Source: Bacillota bacterium (GTDB taxonomy: Bacteria; Bacillota; Clostridia; Lachnospirales; Lachnospiraceae). From it: DNA of 64,000 nucleotides. Below the pieces are notes generated by a model. That model worked only from the letters and a program-made list of their open reading frames with translations. It was not told the DNA's origin and made no database searches. Numbering within the stretch: position 1 is the first letter of the stretch; each line of letters opens with the position of its first letter. Positions 15,346-23,982 of this stretch are shown here, piece after piece. The stretch covers positions 1-64,000 of the forward strand of contig JAEZZQ010000024.1 in NCBI GenBank assembly GCA_023442465.1, in the 5' to 3' direction. Position numbers and translations under genes: made by a program.

Positions 15346-15786
15346 TTACCTGCTTCGCAAAAAACGGACGAGCAATATCACACATAGAATTGGTATTATA
15401 ATAGGAAGAAATACAGATAAAACGGAGCCGATTATTCCTATTATAAATATCAATACAATTGCTACGATAAGTCCTAACAGCCAGCCCGGCATACGGTACA
15501 CCTTCCCGCCGAAGCCGCCTCGTTCTTTCTCCTCATAGCCCTCTTCATAAACCTCATCGTATTCCTGATATCCGCATCGCCCTTCCAGTTTACAAGCCTC
15601 TATAATGGTCTTGGCAAGAAGGCGCGGATCCCCCAGACTCGCGATGACCTCCTCTTCACTCTGCCCCAAGCGAATCTGCATATCGATATAATCCTGATAA
15701 TACCTTATATTCTCATTCACAGAACTGCTGCCTAAGCTGCCGGCTAATACTCTCTGCAAAGTCTCAATAAATTCGTTTCTTGTCAT
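15346..15786 (-). CDS. DUF1700/HAAS-type membrane protein
   Basis: About 146 residues from ATG 15786; upstream in-frame codons lack a ribosome site. The N-terminal helical part (MTRNEFIETLQRVL ... YYQDYIDMQIRLGQSEEEVIASLGDPRLLAKTII) is the HAAS/DUF1700 signature, followed by an acidic Tyr/Glu/Gly linker and two hydrophobic segments (WLLGLIVAIVLIFIIGIIG and the following SVFLPIIIPILCVILLV). Such proteins usually pair with a PadR-type regulator, but none is adjacent here. The function is unknown; a role in envelope-linked signalling is commonly assumed. Confidence 0.85.
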   Translation of the reverse strand: MTRNEFIETLQRVLAGSLGSSSVNENIRYYQDYIDMQIRLGQSEEEVIASLGDPRLLAKTIIEACKLEGRCGYQEYDEVYEEGYEEKERGGFGGKVYRMPGWLLGLIVAIVLIFIIGIIGSVLSVFLPIIIPILCVILLVRFLRSR

Positions 15787-15842
15787 AGTCCCTCTTCTTC
15801 CATAAATGTATTCTATATCAGCCTTTACACTGACATACCACA

Positions 15843-15881
15843 AAAAATCTCCACATCATCTTCATGATAGTGGAGATTTTT
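15843..15881 (-). terminator. Terminator of the cellobiose ABC operon
   Basis: AAAAATCTCCAC/GTGGAGATTTTT, a 12-bp stem with a T-run on the minus strand, about 55 bases after the last permease gene. Confidence 0.88.
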
Positions 15882-15935
15882 AATTTCGTCAAATTACATT
15901 TTTATAAAATATATCTTTCCTATCTATAAAACTGT

Positions 15936-16820
15936 TTACTCCTTCACACCGCCTAATGCCACGCCCGCGATAATATACTTGGACAAAGCAAAATATACGA
16001 TAAATATAGGTAAAATTGTAATTACGAGGCCTACATAAATAATACCATAATCGGAACGGAAACGCTCTCCTCTCATCAACTGTACGAACATAGGCAAAGT
16101 ATATAATTTCTGGGATGATAACAGCATGGATGGCGTATAGAAGTTATTCCATGACGCAATGAATACGAAAATTGCTTGTGTAGCAACTGCAGGCTTCATA
16201 AGGGGCACAGCGATCGTATTGAAGGTCTTGAATTCTGCAGAACCGTCGATTCTTGCTGCATCAATGATTTCCAAAGGCAATGCACTCAGCATGTACTGTC
16301 TCATAAAAAATACTGTCGCAGGAGCTGCGATTGCAGGAACAATAAGCGGTATGTAATTGTTGCTCAGTCCCAGATTGTACATAAAACGGAAGAAACCGAT
16401 GGAAGATACTTGCGTAGGAATCATCATGATAGCCATAATGAATGCCCATGCAAACTGGCTTCCTTTAAATTTATAAACAGTTACGCCGTATGCCGTCGCC
16501 GTAGAAAAATATACGGACAACACGGTACTAAATCCTGCGATAGCAAAACTGTTTACCATATATCTGTACAAAGGCACATTTTGGTTGGCCTGATACAGCA
16601 GCTTTTGAAAGTTTTCCAAAATATGCGTCGAAGGAATGAGTGAAAATGCCATCTGTATCTCTGTACTGGACCTTGTCGCATTTACCAGCATAATCCAGAA
16701 AGGAATCAAGCTTAAGAAGCAAAGGAAAATACAAACAATATTTCTAAATATGGAGGCTCCTATAACTTTCGCATGAGCGCCATCCTTCATTTTTGTTGCC
16801 TGAGAAGTATTTGTCGCCAT
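15936..16820 (-). CDS. Sugar ABC permease, MalG type
   Basis: 294 residues, six predicted membrane segments. The cytoplasmic EAA loop that contacts the ATPase reads ALPLEIIDAARIDGSAEFKTF followed by PLMKP. The C-terminal GGVKE is typical of MalG-like subunits. It begins one base after the stop of the MalF-type gene and completes the membrane channel of the importer. The locus has no ATPase gene, so a shared MsmK-type ATPase elsewhere in the genome is expected. Linkage to cellobiose phosphorylase suggests cellobiose or short cellodextrins as substrate. Confidence 0.94.
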   Translation of the reverse strand: MATNTSQATKMKDGAHAKVIGASIFRNIVCIFLCFLSLIPFWIMLVNATRSSTEIQMAFSLIPSTHILENFQKLLYQANQNVPLYRYMVNSFAIAGFSTVLSVYFSTATAYGVTVYKFKGSQFAWAFIMAIMMIPTQVSSIGFFRFMYNLGLSNNYIPLIVPAIAAPATVFFMRQYMLSALPLEIIDAARIDGSAEFKTFNTIAVPLMKPAVATQAIFVFIASWNNFYTPSMLLSSQKLYTLPMFVQLMRGERFRSDYGIIYVGLVITILPIFIVYFALSKYIIAGVALGGVKE

Positions 16821-16821
16821 A

Positions 16822-17847
16822 TTACTTCGCCCCCTTTCTTGCTATTTCTTTTTGTATTGCTTTATTTTGCTTTCTCTCTCTTATCGCATCCTTATCCCGC
16901 ATAATATAGAAGAGAATCAAGCTGAAGAACAAGGTTACGACAAACAATACAACAGAGGTAGCGGAAGCCTTACCCATCTGCTTTGCGCCGGTGAATGCCA
17001 GTTCTCGCATGTACATAGTAATTGTTCTCGTCGTATAATCAGGATCTCCATAGCCGCTGGTAGTGAGAAGCTTAGGGATATCGAACATCTGCAGACCACC
17101 GATTGCGGAGTTCACAAGTGTGAACAGCAAAATCGGACGAAGTAACGGCAGCGTAATTTTTTTGAATATCTGGAAGCTCGATGCTCCGTCCACCCTTGCC
17201 GCCTCAAAAAGCGAGGGGCTGATGCCGAGCACACCGGCCGTTAAAACGACCATCGTATTTCCATACCACATCCAGAAGTTGATAAAGGATATGATTCCTC
17301 TCGTTGCCCATTTCTGCTGAAAGAATCTATACGGCTGAGACAGGAGACCGGACTCTAAGAGGAACTGGTTCACCGGGCCGTTGGGATAATTAAACAAGCT
17401 GTAGAACAATACAGAAATCGTAGCTGCCGTAATAATATTAGGCATAAAGGTCATAATCTTATATGCGCCTTGCGCTTTCATCTTCACGCGTGTATCTGTA
17501 AACCATACTGCCAGCACAAGAGCTAAAAGTATCTGCGGAACGAAGTTCATAAGCCACATCAGAATGGTGTTCCATAAAGACTGAAACGTATATGTATTGA
17601 ACAGCGTACCGTCTTTTCCGATGAATACCGTCTTGAAGTTCTCAATTCCGTTAAATACCGGACCTACTTCTACGTTGAACATCGTATCGGTGTAGTTTTC
17701 ACAAAAAGCCAAACCAATCGTATAAATCAGAGGCCATAGCTGAAATATTGCGAATACAATAAAAAATGGAGCAATAAAGTAATAACCATATCTGCTGTAT
17801 TCCACTGTCTTACGCTTTTGTTTTGCAGGTTTTGCCATTATCTTCAC
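16822..17847 (-). CDS. Sugar ABC permease, MalF type
   Basis: 341 residues. A basic N-terminus is followed by a first membrane segment (YYFIAPFFIVFAIFQLWPLIYTIGLAF) and a core of five more; the EAA loop reads SPSLFEAARVDGASSFQIF followed by LPLLRP. It pairs with the MalG-type permease and with the lipoprotein encoded 236 bases upstream. ATG 17847 or the in-frame ATG three codons later could be the start; both are close to an AGAGGA-type ribosome site. Confidence 0.93.
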   Translation of the reverse strand: MKIMAKPAKQKRKTVEYSRYGYYFIAPFFIVFAIFQLWPLIYTIGLAFCENYTDTMFNVEVGPVFNGIENFKTVFIGKDGTLFNTYTFQSLWNTILMWLMNFVPQILLALVLAVWFTDTRVKMKAQGAYKIMTFMPNIITAATISVLFYSLFNYPNGPVNQFLLESGLLSQPYRFFQQKWATRGIISFINFWMWYGNTMVVLTAGVLGISPSLFEAARVDGASSFQIFKKITLPLLRPILLFTLVNSAIGGLQMFDIPKLLTTSGYGDPDYTTRTITMYMRELAFTGAKQMGKASATSVVLFVVTLFFSLILFYIMRDKDAIRERKQNKAIQKEIARKGAK

Positions 17848-17920
17848 ATCCTCTTTCCTTATTATTTTTATTTGTGATGCCTTTCATTTCTGCCTTTGCA
17901 TTCCTGCATAGGCATTGGAC

Positions 17921-18049
17921 ACGGTTTTATCATTCCTTATCCGTTTATCAATAAAACCATGTCAAACATCTATGCCGTTATGCCGGCGAGCATCAGCATA
18001 TAGAAACTTCTCCTAAGAATATCTGTACCGGCTGAGTAAGCCGGTACAG
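17921..18049. promoter_or_regulatory. Hairpins in the binding-protein/permease spacer
   Basis: The 236-base gap contains an exact 11-bp stem (CTGTACCGGCT 18023-18033, AGCCGGTACAG 18039-18049) without a T-run, and a GGTTTTAT/ATAAAACC stem further on. Such hairpins after binding-protein genes usually protect the upstream mRNA so that more binding protein than permease is made; that role is inferred. Confidence 0.6.
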
Positions 18050-18083
18050 AATTCAAATTTCTTATAGGAATCTATTTCGCAAC

Positions 18084-19484
18084 TTATTCTACTGTTACAG
18101 CCGGATAAGCTTCTGCTACTGCTGCTTTGAAGTCCGCAACTGCTGCATCTTTGTCTTTGTTGCCTAAAGAGTATTCAGTAACCTGTGTATCGAGAAGCTC
18201 ATTAACCTTCTGGTCATATGCACACATCCAAGATACATCTACGTCCTCAGCAAGGGGAGAGAATACAGAGATAAAATCCTGTCCGCCGAGGAAGTCATAT
18301 GCGCCTTTTCCTGCATCGGATAATGTCTTCATTGCTGCCTTGTTATTTACATAATCAAGTGTTTCTTCAGACATCTTAGTCATAATATCCGTATCCGTGC
18401 AAAGCGCTTTCATAATCTGTCCTGCTAAAGCCGTATCGGAACATCCTGCTGTTGCACCCAACCATGTACCGCCCCAGTAATAAGGTGCCGGTCCCTGAGT
18501 CATATTCCAAAGTCCATAAGTACCTTCGCCTACTTTTTCGCCGCCGCAGTTGGACTTAATTACCCAGTGTAAGAACCATGTACATCCGAAGTAACCAAAT
18601 ACGGAGTCACCGGAAGGTCCTGCATTCCACTCTTCAGACCACTGTGTTGTCTTCTGGGTCAAATCTTCCTGCTCTAATGTCTTAACTACGTCCATGTACT
18701 GAAGCATTGAATCGTCCATATGGAAAACGCCTTCTTTGTCAACCCAAGGCTGAGTCTTGTTAGACATGAATGTGTTAACTACGTCACCGTTAGAGGAAAC
18801 AATTCTTGTAGCATCGCCGGATTTCTCTTTGATTTCCCTTGCTGTATCGAGGAAATCATCCCAAGTAGCGAGCTTAGCCTGCATTTCTTCGGGAGATTTA
18901 ACTCCAAGCAAAGATTCTGCAAGGTCTGTTCTGTAGATAAAGGAACCAGGGCAGCTCTGCCATGAAACACCTTTTAAGGAATTATCTCTCTGATCGGTCG
19001 CGATGTCTATTGTATAAGGATACATTTCAGACAAATCTGCATCCGTAAGTCCGCAATCCGTTACAGGAAGAGTATAATCGCTGTTCGTATATTTCATGAT
19101 GTAACCTGCTTCGAAGGCGATCAAATCCGGATAGTCCGGCGCATCGGGTGTCTGTAATAACTGATCGATTTTCTCCTGATATATTGCGGAGTCACCAACG
19201 TTTACATATTCAACTCTGTCTTTGATTTCCGGATATGCTGCATAAACATATTCCAATCTTTCGCCAAGTTCCGTATTCCATGAATAGATATAGAACTTAT
19301 CCGTAGATGCTGCCGCATCGTCTGCCGGCGCCGCTTCATCTGCAGGCGCAGCCTCTTCTGCTGCCGGTGCCGCGTCTTCAGCAGGCGCTTCCGTTGTAGT
19401 TGTTGTTGTGCTTCCGCCGCAGCCTGCAAGTAGACTAGCTACCATGGTTACAGAAAGCAAAGCACTGAGTACTCTTTTTTTCAT
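18084..19484 (-). CDS. Extracellular solute-binding lipoprotein (cellobiose-type)
   Basis: 466 residues. Lipoprotein signal with lipobox LLAGCGG (Cys about residue 22), then an Ala/Glu/Asp/Pro-rich tether, then a family-1 sugar-binding domain (YIYSWNTELGERLEYVYAAYPEIKDRVEYV ... WGGTWLGATAGCSD). It captures a sugar outside the cell and delivers it to the two permeases downstream. GGGAGG lies before ATG 19484. The substrate is inferred as cellobiose or cellodextrin from the neighbouring phosphorylase; sequence alone does not prove it. Confidence 0.93.
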   Translation of the reverse strand: MKKRVLSALLSVTMVASLLAGCGGSTTTTTTEAPAEDAAPAAEEAAPADEAAPADDAAASTDKFYIYSWNTELGERLEYVYAAYPEIKDRVEYVNVGDSAIYQEKIDQLLQTPDAPDYPDLIAFEAGYIMKYTNSDYTLPVTDCGLTDADLSEMYPYTIDIATDQRDNSLKGVSWQSCPGSFIYRTDLAESLLGVKSPEEMQAKLATWDDFLDTAREIKEKSGDATRIVSSNGDVVNTFMSNKTQPWVDKEGVFHMDDSMLQYMDVVKTLEQEDLTQKTTQWSEEWNAGPSGDSVFGYFGCTWFLHWVIKSNCGGEKVGEGTYGLWNMTQGPAPYYWGGTWLGATAGCSDTALAGQIMKALCTDTDIMTKMSEETLDYVNNKAAMKTLSDAGKGAYDFLGGQDFISVFSPLAEDVDVSWMCAYDQKVNELLDTQVTEYSLGNKDKDAAVADFKAAVAEAYPAVTVE

Positions 19485-19601
19485 TTACATTTCCTCCCTT
19501 TGAGTTAGTTTAATAATAGGTGTGTTGTTTGTTTGCATTTATATGATTACCGTGAAATAAATATTGTAATTTCAATATTGTATCTCTCACAGCAACAATG
19601 C

Positions 19602-20615
19602 CTAAATTATGGTTCCTACCGATCTTCCTTCAAAAACCTCTCCTTCCACCACAACCTGCTGGATCAACGTTGTCTTCGGATGTTCTATCAGGTTGACCAG
19701 GCTTTCCGCCGCCTTGGCTCCCACTTGCTCGGTATCCTGACGCAAAGTCGTAAGCTGCGGCTCCAAATGTCTTCCAATCCTTATTCCGTCGTACCCCGCT
19801 ATGGAAATATCCTGAGGAATATTAAGACCTCTCTCCGTAATAGCATTGATTCCCCCGAAACTGGCGAAATCATCCGGATACAAGATGCAAGTCGGCGGAT
19901 TGGGTAAATCCAGAAGCTCCTGCGTCTGTGTGAAAGAAGCTTTCGTATCCCTGTATGCGGCCTCCTTTATATATTCATCCGGAACCTCCAGTCCAAGTTC
20001 CTCCGCCGTCTTATAAAAGGAAGACAACCGGCTTTGCGTTACCGCCGAATCCATACCGTGGATGTAAGCGATACGCCGATGCCCTTTGTTATATACGAAA
20101 GTAAGTAAATCTTTCATTCCCTTCACATTGTCTGAAATGATTGCAATTCTGTTATTGAACAAGTGGTCAATGGTCACTACCGGAATATCACTTCTGACCA
20201 GCTCCACGACCTCCGGATCGTAGAAATCGATACAAGCTATCGCTACTCCGTCAAAGCCTCGATACATCGCATGCTCCAGATAAGACATCTTGTTCGTTCT
20301 GGTCTTACAGCAGTTAATGAAGGTCATATCATACCCCCTCTGTTCTGCCGTCCTCTTGAAGCTGTCTAAAACATATGAGAAGTAATCATGCTTCAAACCA
20401 CTTTGGTCATCATCTACAAAAAGTACTCCCAGATTATATGTACGGTTTGTCTTCAAAGCCTTTGCCGCCGAATTGGGAAAGTACCCCATTTCCTTGGCAA
20501 CCTTTCTGATATGCTCTTTCGTTTCTTCCCCGATATCGCTGTGGTTATTCAGCGCCTTGCTTACCGTTGCTACCGATACCCCACACGTTACCGAAATATC
20601 TTTCATTGACACCAT
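19602..20615 (-). CDS. LacI-family transcriptional regulator
   Basis: 337 residues from ATG 20615, chosen because GGAGGG lies 10 bases before it (the open frame extends six codons further to a TTG inside the ribosome site). N-terminal helix-turn-helix: MKDISVTCGVSVATVSKALN, followed by a LacI hinge (KEMGYFPNSAAKALKT) and a periplasmic-binding-fold effector domain. It sits between the importer and the divergently transcribed cellobiose phosphorylase and is the obvious regulator of both. Repeated AATCGTTTTCGTA-like motifs in the spacer are candidate operators, one inside the phosphorylase promoter. Confidence 0.95.
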   Translation of the reverse strand: MVSMKDISVTCGVSVATVSKALNNHSDIGEETKEHIRKVAKEMGYFPNSAAKALKTNRTYNLGVLFVDDDQSGLKHDYFSYVLDSFKRTAEQRGYDMTFINCCKTRTNKMSYLEHAMYRGFDGVAIACIDFYDPEVVELVRSDIPVVTIDHLFNNRIAIISDNVKGMKDLLTFVYNKGHRRIAYIHGMDSAVTQSRLSSFYKTAEELGLEVPDEYIKEAAYRDTKASFTQTQELLDLPNPPTCILYPDDFASFGGINAITERGLNIPQDISIAGYDGIRIGRHLEPQLTTLRQDTEQVGAKAAESLVNLIEHPKTTLIQQVVVEGEVFEGRSVGTII

Positions 20616-20633
20616 GTCACTTACTCCCTCCAA

Positions 20634-21465
20634 TTATTTAGAAGTTCGGTCCCTGCCGTTTATAGAATATTATAACTTATCTTATCCAAAACTCCAACCA
20701 AACATCTTTTTATAGAGATGAGTGTTTTGAATCACTTAATCGTTTTCGTATTCTTAGTGTATAACACTTTTTATACTTTTTCAAGAGTTTTTTTATTTGT
20801 TTTGTTCATTTTTTATACTTTTGTAAATTTTAAACAGTTTTGAACATAGTTTTCTCAAGCATTTGCACAATTCCCATTTCCTTTTCTTCTATATAATGCG
20901 TTTGATACGGATATTTCTTTGAATCGTTTTCGTACAAGCAAAAAACTTCTTCGTTTTACATCGTTTTTTTCAATCGAATGAAGAACCCATACTTTTACTT
21001 GCGTTTTACACGTTTCTATCTTGCATTATAGAAATATATTCTGTATAATTTAATTCACAAAGAATTACGTCTTTTACTTGACTTTTACTTAATCGTTTTC
21101 TATAATGCATTTTTAAGAGGTATTTTTGCTGTCATTAATTGTTTTCGTACATATTTTCATGCGTTCCCATTTGTTTAAGTACCTTTATACTTTATTTTTA
21201 TTGTCATATTCTTGCTGTATTCTTGTTGCTGTACTTTTCTGTAATAAGGAGTGTGTCTATTACAGAAACAATGGATACACAGCTTTTGTTCTATTTTTTG
21301 ATCGATTCATTTCATTGCTTATTACTTAGACTTGAAGCGATGATAAACATGGTGGATTTATATTTCACACCCTTACTTATAGGATAGGGAGGATAGGTTG
21401 AAAAATAAAAGGTTTTTCAACATCCTGATTTATACGTGTGCTAAAGCACACAGATAGGAGTTATT
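20634..21465. promoter_or_regulatory. Divergent control region between lacI-type gene and cellobiose phosphorylase
   Basis: 832 bases, very AT-rich, no convincing gene. A minus-strand promoter for the regulator is TTGGAG (20697-20692)-17-TATAAT (20674-20669). Plus-strand promoters are TTGCAT (21021)-17-TATAAT (21044-21049) and TTGACT (21078)-17-TATAAT (21101-21106). Operator-like motifs in the same orientation: 20738-20750, 20922-20934, 21091-21100 (inside the second promoter) and 21137-21149. The implied 5' leader of the phosphorylase is 350-410 bases and carries hairpins at 21397-21421 (GTTGAAAAA/TTTTTCAAC) and 21436-21451 (GTGTGCT-AA-AGCACAC). Confidence 0.75.
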
Positions 21466-23901
21466 ATGAAATTTGGTTTTTTTGATGATAACAAGAAGGA
21501 GTACGTCATCACCACCCCCAGGACGCCCCTTCCGTGGATTAACTATCTTGGATGCAATGAGTTTTTCAGCATTATTTCCAATACCTGCGGCGGATACTCA
21601 TTCTATAAAGACGCGAAGCTTTTACGCCTTACGAGATATCGTTACAACGATGTTCCCGGCGACGTAAACGGTAAATACTTTTTTATTAAAGATGGAGATA
21701 CCGTATGGAATCCCGGCTGGCAGCCTACGAAGACCGAGCTGGATTCCTACGAATGCCGCCACGGTATTGGCTACAGCCGCTTTACTTCATCCAAGAACGA
21801 TGTGCAGGCACAGGTTCTTACCTTCGTTCCTTTGGGCGATAACTGCGAGATCAGTTCGCTGAAGCTGACCAACAATTCCTCTTCTGCAAAGACACTTTCA
21901 CTCTTTTCATATGTGGAATGGTGCCTTTGGAACGCAGATGATGATATGAAGAACTTCCAGCGTAATCTGAGCATCGGAGAAGTGGAGGTCATCGGTTCCA
22001 CGATTTATCATAAGACAGAATACAGAGAACGCAGGAATCACTACGCTGTTTACTCGGTAAATTCCAAAATTGACGGCTTTGATACGAGCCGCGACGATTT
22101 CCTTGGCGCATATCGCGGTGCTGACGCTCCTTTAGCAGTAGAAAACGGTGCGTGTACGGGTTCCATCGCCAGCGGCTGGTCTCCCATCGCCGCTCATCAG
22201 CTCAATCTTTCCTTACAGCCCGGCGAGACGAAATCCTTTATCTTCGTACTCGGCTATCTGGAAAATTTGCAGGAAGAAAAATGGGAGTCTCCGGGCATAA
22301 TCAACAAAAAGCCGGCAGAAGAAATGCTTGCCAAGTATCAAACGGACGAGGATGTGGAAAAGGCCTTCGCTCAGTTAAACAGCTATTGGAACAGTCTGCT
22401 TTCCAAATATGCGGTCAAATCCTCAAACGACAAAGTGGACCGCATGGTAAATATCTGGAATCAATATCAGTGCATGGTAACCTTCAATATGTCCCGTTCC
22501 GCATCCTACTATGAATCCGGCATCGGAAGGGGTATGGGCTTTCGCGATTCCTGTCAGGACCTGCTCGGTTTCGTTCATCTCATTCCTGACCGCGCAAGAG
22601 AAAGAATTATCGATATCGCTTCTACCCAGTTCCAGGACGGAAGTGCCTACCATCAGTATCAGCCCCTTACGAAGAAGGGTAATTCCGACATCGGCAGCGG
22701 CTTCAATGACGATCCGTTATGGCTCATCGCCGGAACCAGCGCTTATGTCCGGGAAACGGGAGACGTTTCCATATTGACCGAAATGGTACCTTTCGATAAC
22801 GATGCTTCTGTTGCGGCGCCGCTCATGGAACATTTAAGGCGTTCGTTAGATTATGTCATAACACACAAAGGACCTCACAAGCTGCCGCTAATCGGACGTG
22901 CCGATTGGAACGACTGTCTGAACCTGAATTGCTTTTCCGAGCATCCCGGGGAGTCCTTCCAGACCTTCGGCCCCAGCGAAGGGCCAGTAGCAGAATCTGT
23001 ATTTATTGCCGGCATGTTCGTTAAGTACGGCGAAGAATACGCGCAGCTTTGTGAATTGATGGGAATGCCCACAGAAGCCGAGAGAGCCCGAATAGAAGTG
23101 GAGCTCATGAACGAGGCGATTTTAAAAGACGGTTGGGATGGTGAGTGGTTTATCCGCGCTTACGATGCATACAGCAATAAGATCGGTTCCAAAGAATGTG
23201 AGGAAGGCAAGATTTTCATAGAACCTCAGGGATTTTGTTCCCTTGCCGGAGTCGGCGTAGAAGAAGGATTAGCAAAAAAAGCTTTGGATTCTGTAAAAGA
23301 AAAGCTGGATACCAAGTACGGTGTTATGATTTTACAGCCTGCCTATACCAAATATCATCTGGAGCTTGGAGAAGTTTCCTCCTATCCGCCGGGCTACAAG
23401 GAAAATGCTGGTATCTTCTGTCATAATAACCCTTGGGTCTCCATTGCTGAGACGGTAATAGGACGCGGAGACCGCGCTTTTGAAATCTATCGGAAGACTT
23501 GTCCTGCCTATGTGGAAGAAATTAGCGAGATTCACAGAACGGAGCCTTATGTATATGCGCAGATGGTAGCAGGACGCGATGCGAAATTTCACGGCGAAGC
23601 AAAAAACAGCTGGCTGACCGGAACCGCAGCTTGGACCTTTGTCAATATTTCACAATATATTTTAGGCTTGTACCCGACTCATACCGGACTTTCTATCAAT
23701 CCCTGTGTGCCGAAGGGCTTCGGAGACTTCGAGCTGACCAGACAATTCCGCGAGGGCAATTATACGATCAAGGTACAAAATCCCGACAATGTGGAAAAAG
23801 GTATAAAGCAAATTTATGTGGACGGAAGTCCGATCAATGGATGTATCATCCCCTACGTAAAAGGAAAGACCTCCTACGACGTAATAGTCGTAATGGGCTA
23901 A
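21466..23901 (+). CDS. cbp: Cellobiose phosphorylase (GH94)
   Basis: 811 residues, the usual length of clostridial cellobiose phosphorylases. It cleaves cellobiose with phosphate to glucose and glucose-1-phosphate in the cytoplasm, saving ATP. The N-terminal MKFGFFDDNKKEYVITTPRT and PWINYLGCNEFFSIISNTCGG match the family, as do YYESGIGRGMGFRDSCQDLLG, the catalytic Asp in GRADWNDCLNLNC (about residue 483), FIEPQGFCSLAGVG, and the phosphate-pocket FCHNNPWVSIAE and NSWLTGTAAW blocks. AGGAG precedes ATG 21466. It is divergent from the LacI regulator and importer, forming a self-contained uptake and phosphorolysis system. Confidence 0.96.
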   Translation: MKFGFFDDNKKEYVITTPRTPLPWINYLGCNEFFSIISNTCGGYSFYKDAKLLRLTRYRYNDVPGDVNGKYFFIKDGDTVWNPGWQPTKTELDSYECRHGIGYSRFTSSKNDVQAQVLTFVPLGDNCEISSLKLTNNSSSAKTLSLFSYVEWCLWNADDDMKNFQRNLSIGEVEVIGSTIYHKTEYRERRNHYAVYSVNSKIDGFDTSRDDFLGAYRGADAPLAVENGACTGSIASGWSPIAAHQLNLSLQPGETKSFIFVLGYLENLQEEKWESPGIINKKPAEEMLAKYQTDEDVEKAFAQLNSYWNSLLSKYAVKSSNDKVDRMVNIWNQYQCMVTFNMSRSASYYESGIGRGMGFRDSCQDLLGFVHLIPDRARERIIDIASTQFQDGSAYHQYQPLTKKGNSDIGSGFNDDPLWLIAGTSAYVRETGDVSILTEMVPFDNDASVAAPLMEHLRRSLDYVITHKGPHKLPLIGRADWNDCLNLNCFSEHPGESFQTFGPSEGPVAESVFIAGMFVKYGEEYAQLCELMGMPTEAERARIEVELMNEAILKDGWDGEWFIRAYDAYSNKIGSKECEEGKIFIEPQGFCSLAGVGVEEGLAKKALDSVKEKLDTKYGVMILQPAYTKYHLELGEVSSYPPGYKENAGIFCHNNPWVSIAETVIGRGDRAFEIYRKTCPAYVEEISEIHRTEPYVYAQMVAGRDAKFHGEAKNSWLTGTAAWTFVNISQYILGLYPTHTGLSINPCVPKGFGDFELTRQFREGNYTIKVQNPDNVEKGIKQIYVDGSPINGCIIPYVKGKTSYDVIVVMG

Positions 23902-23916
23902 AAATTCATGAATAAA

Positions 23917-23973
23917 CTCCTGCAAGGACGGCAAAATATTTGATATGCCTTCTCATCCTTGCAGGAGTTTTTA
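23917..23973 (+). terminator. Terminator of cellobiose phosphorylase
   Basis: CTCCTGCAAGGA (23917-23928) pairs exactly with TCCTTGCAGGAG (23956-23967), followed by TTTTTAT. Confidence 0.9.
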
Positions 23974-23982
23974 TATTGTATT

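Noticed and set aside
15936..19484. A search for the ATPase gene of the cellobiose importer
   Set aside because: None is present in this locus or anywhere in the window; a shared ATPase elsewhere is the usual explanation, so its absence is not reported as a defect.
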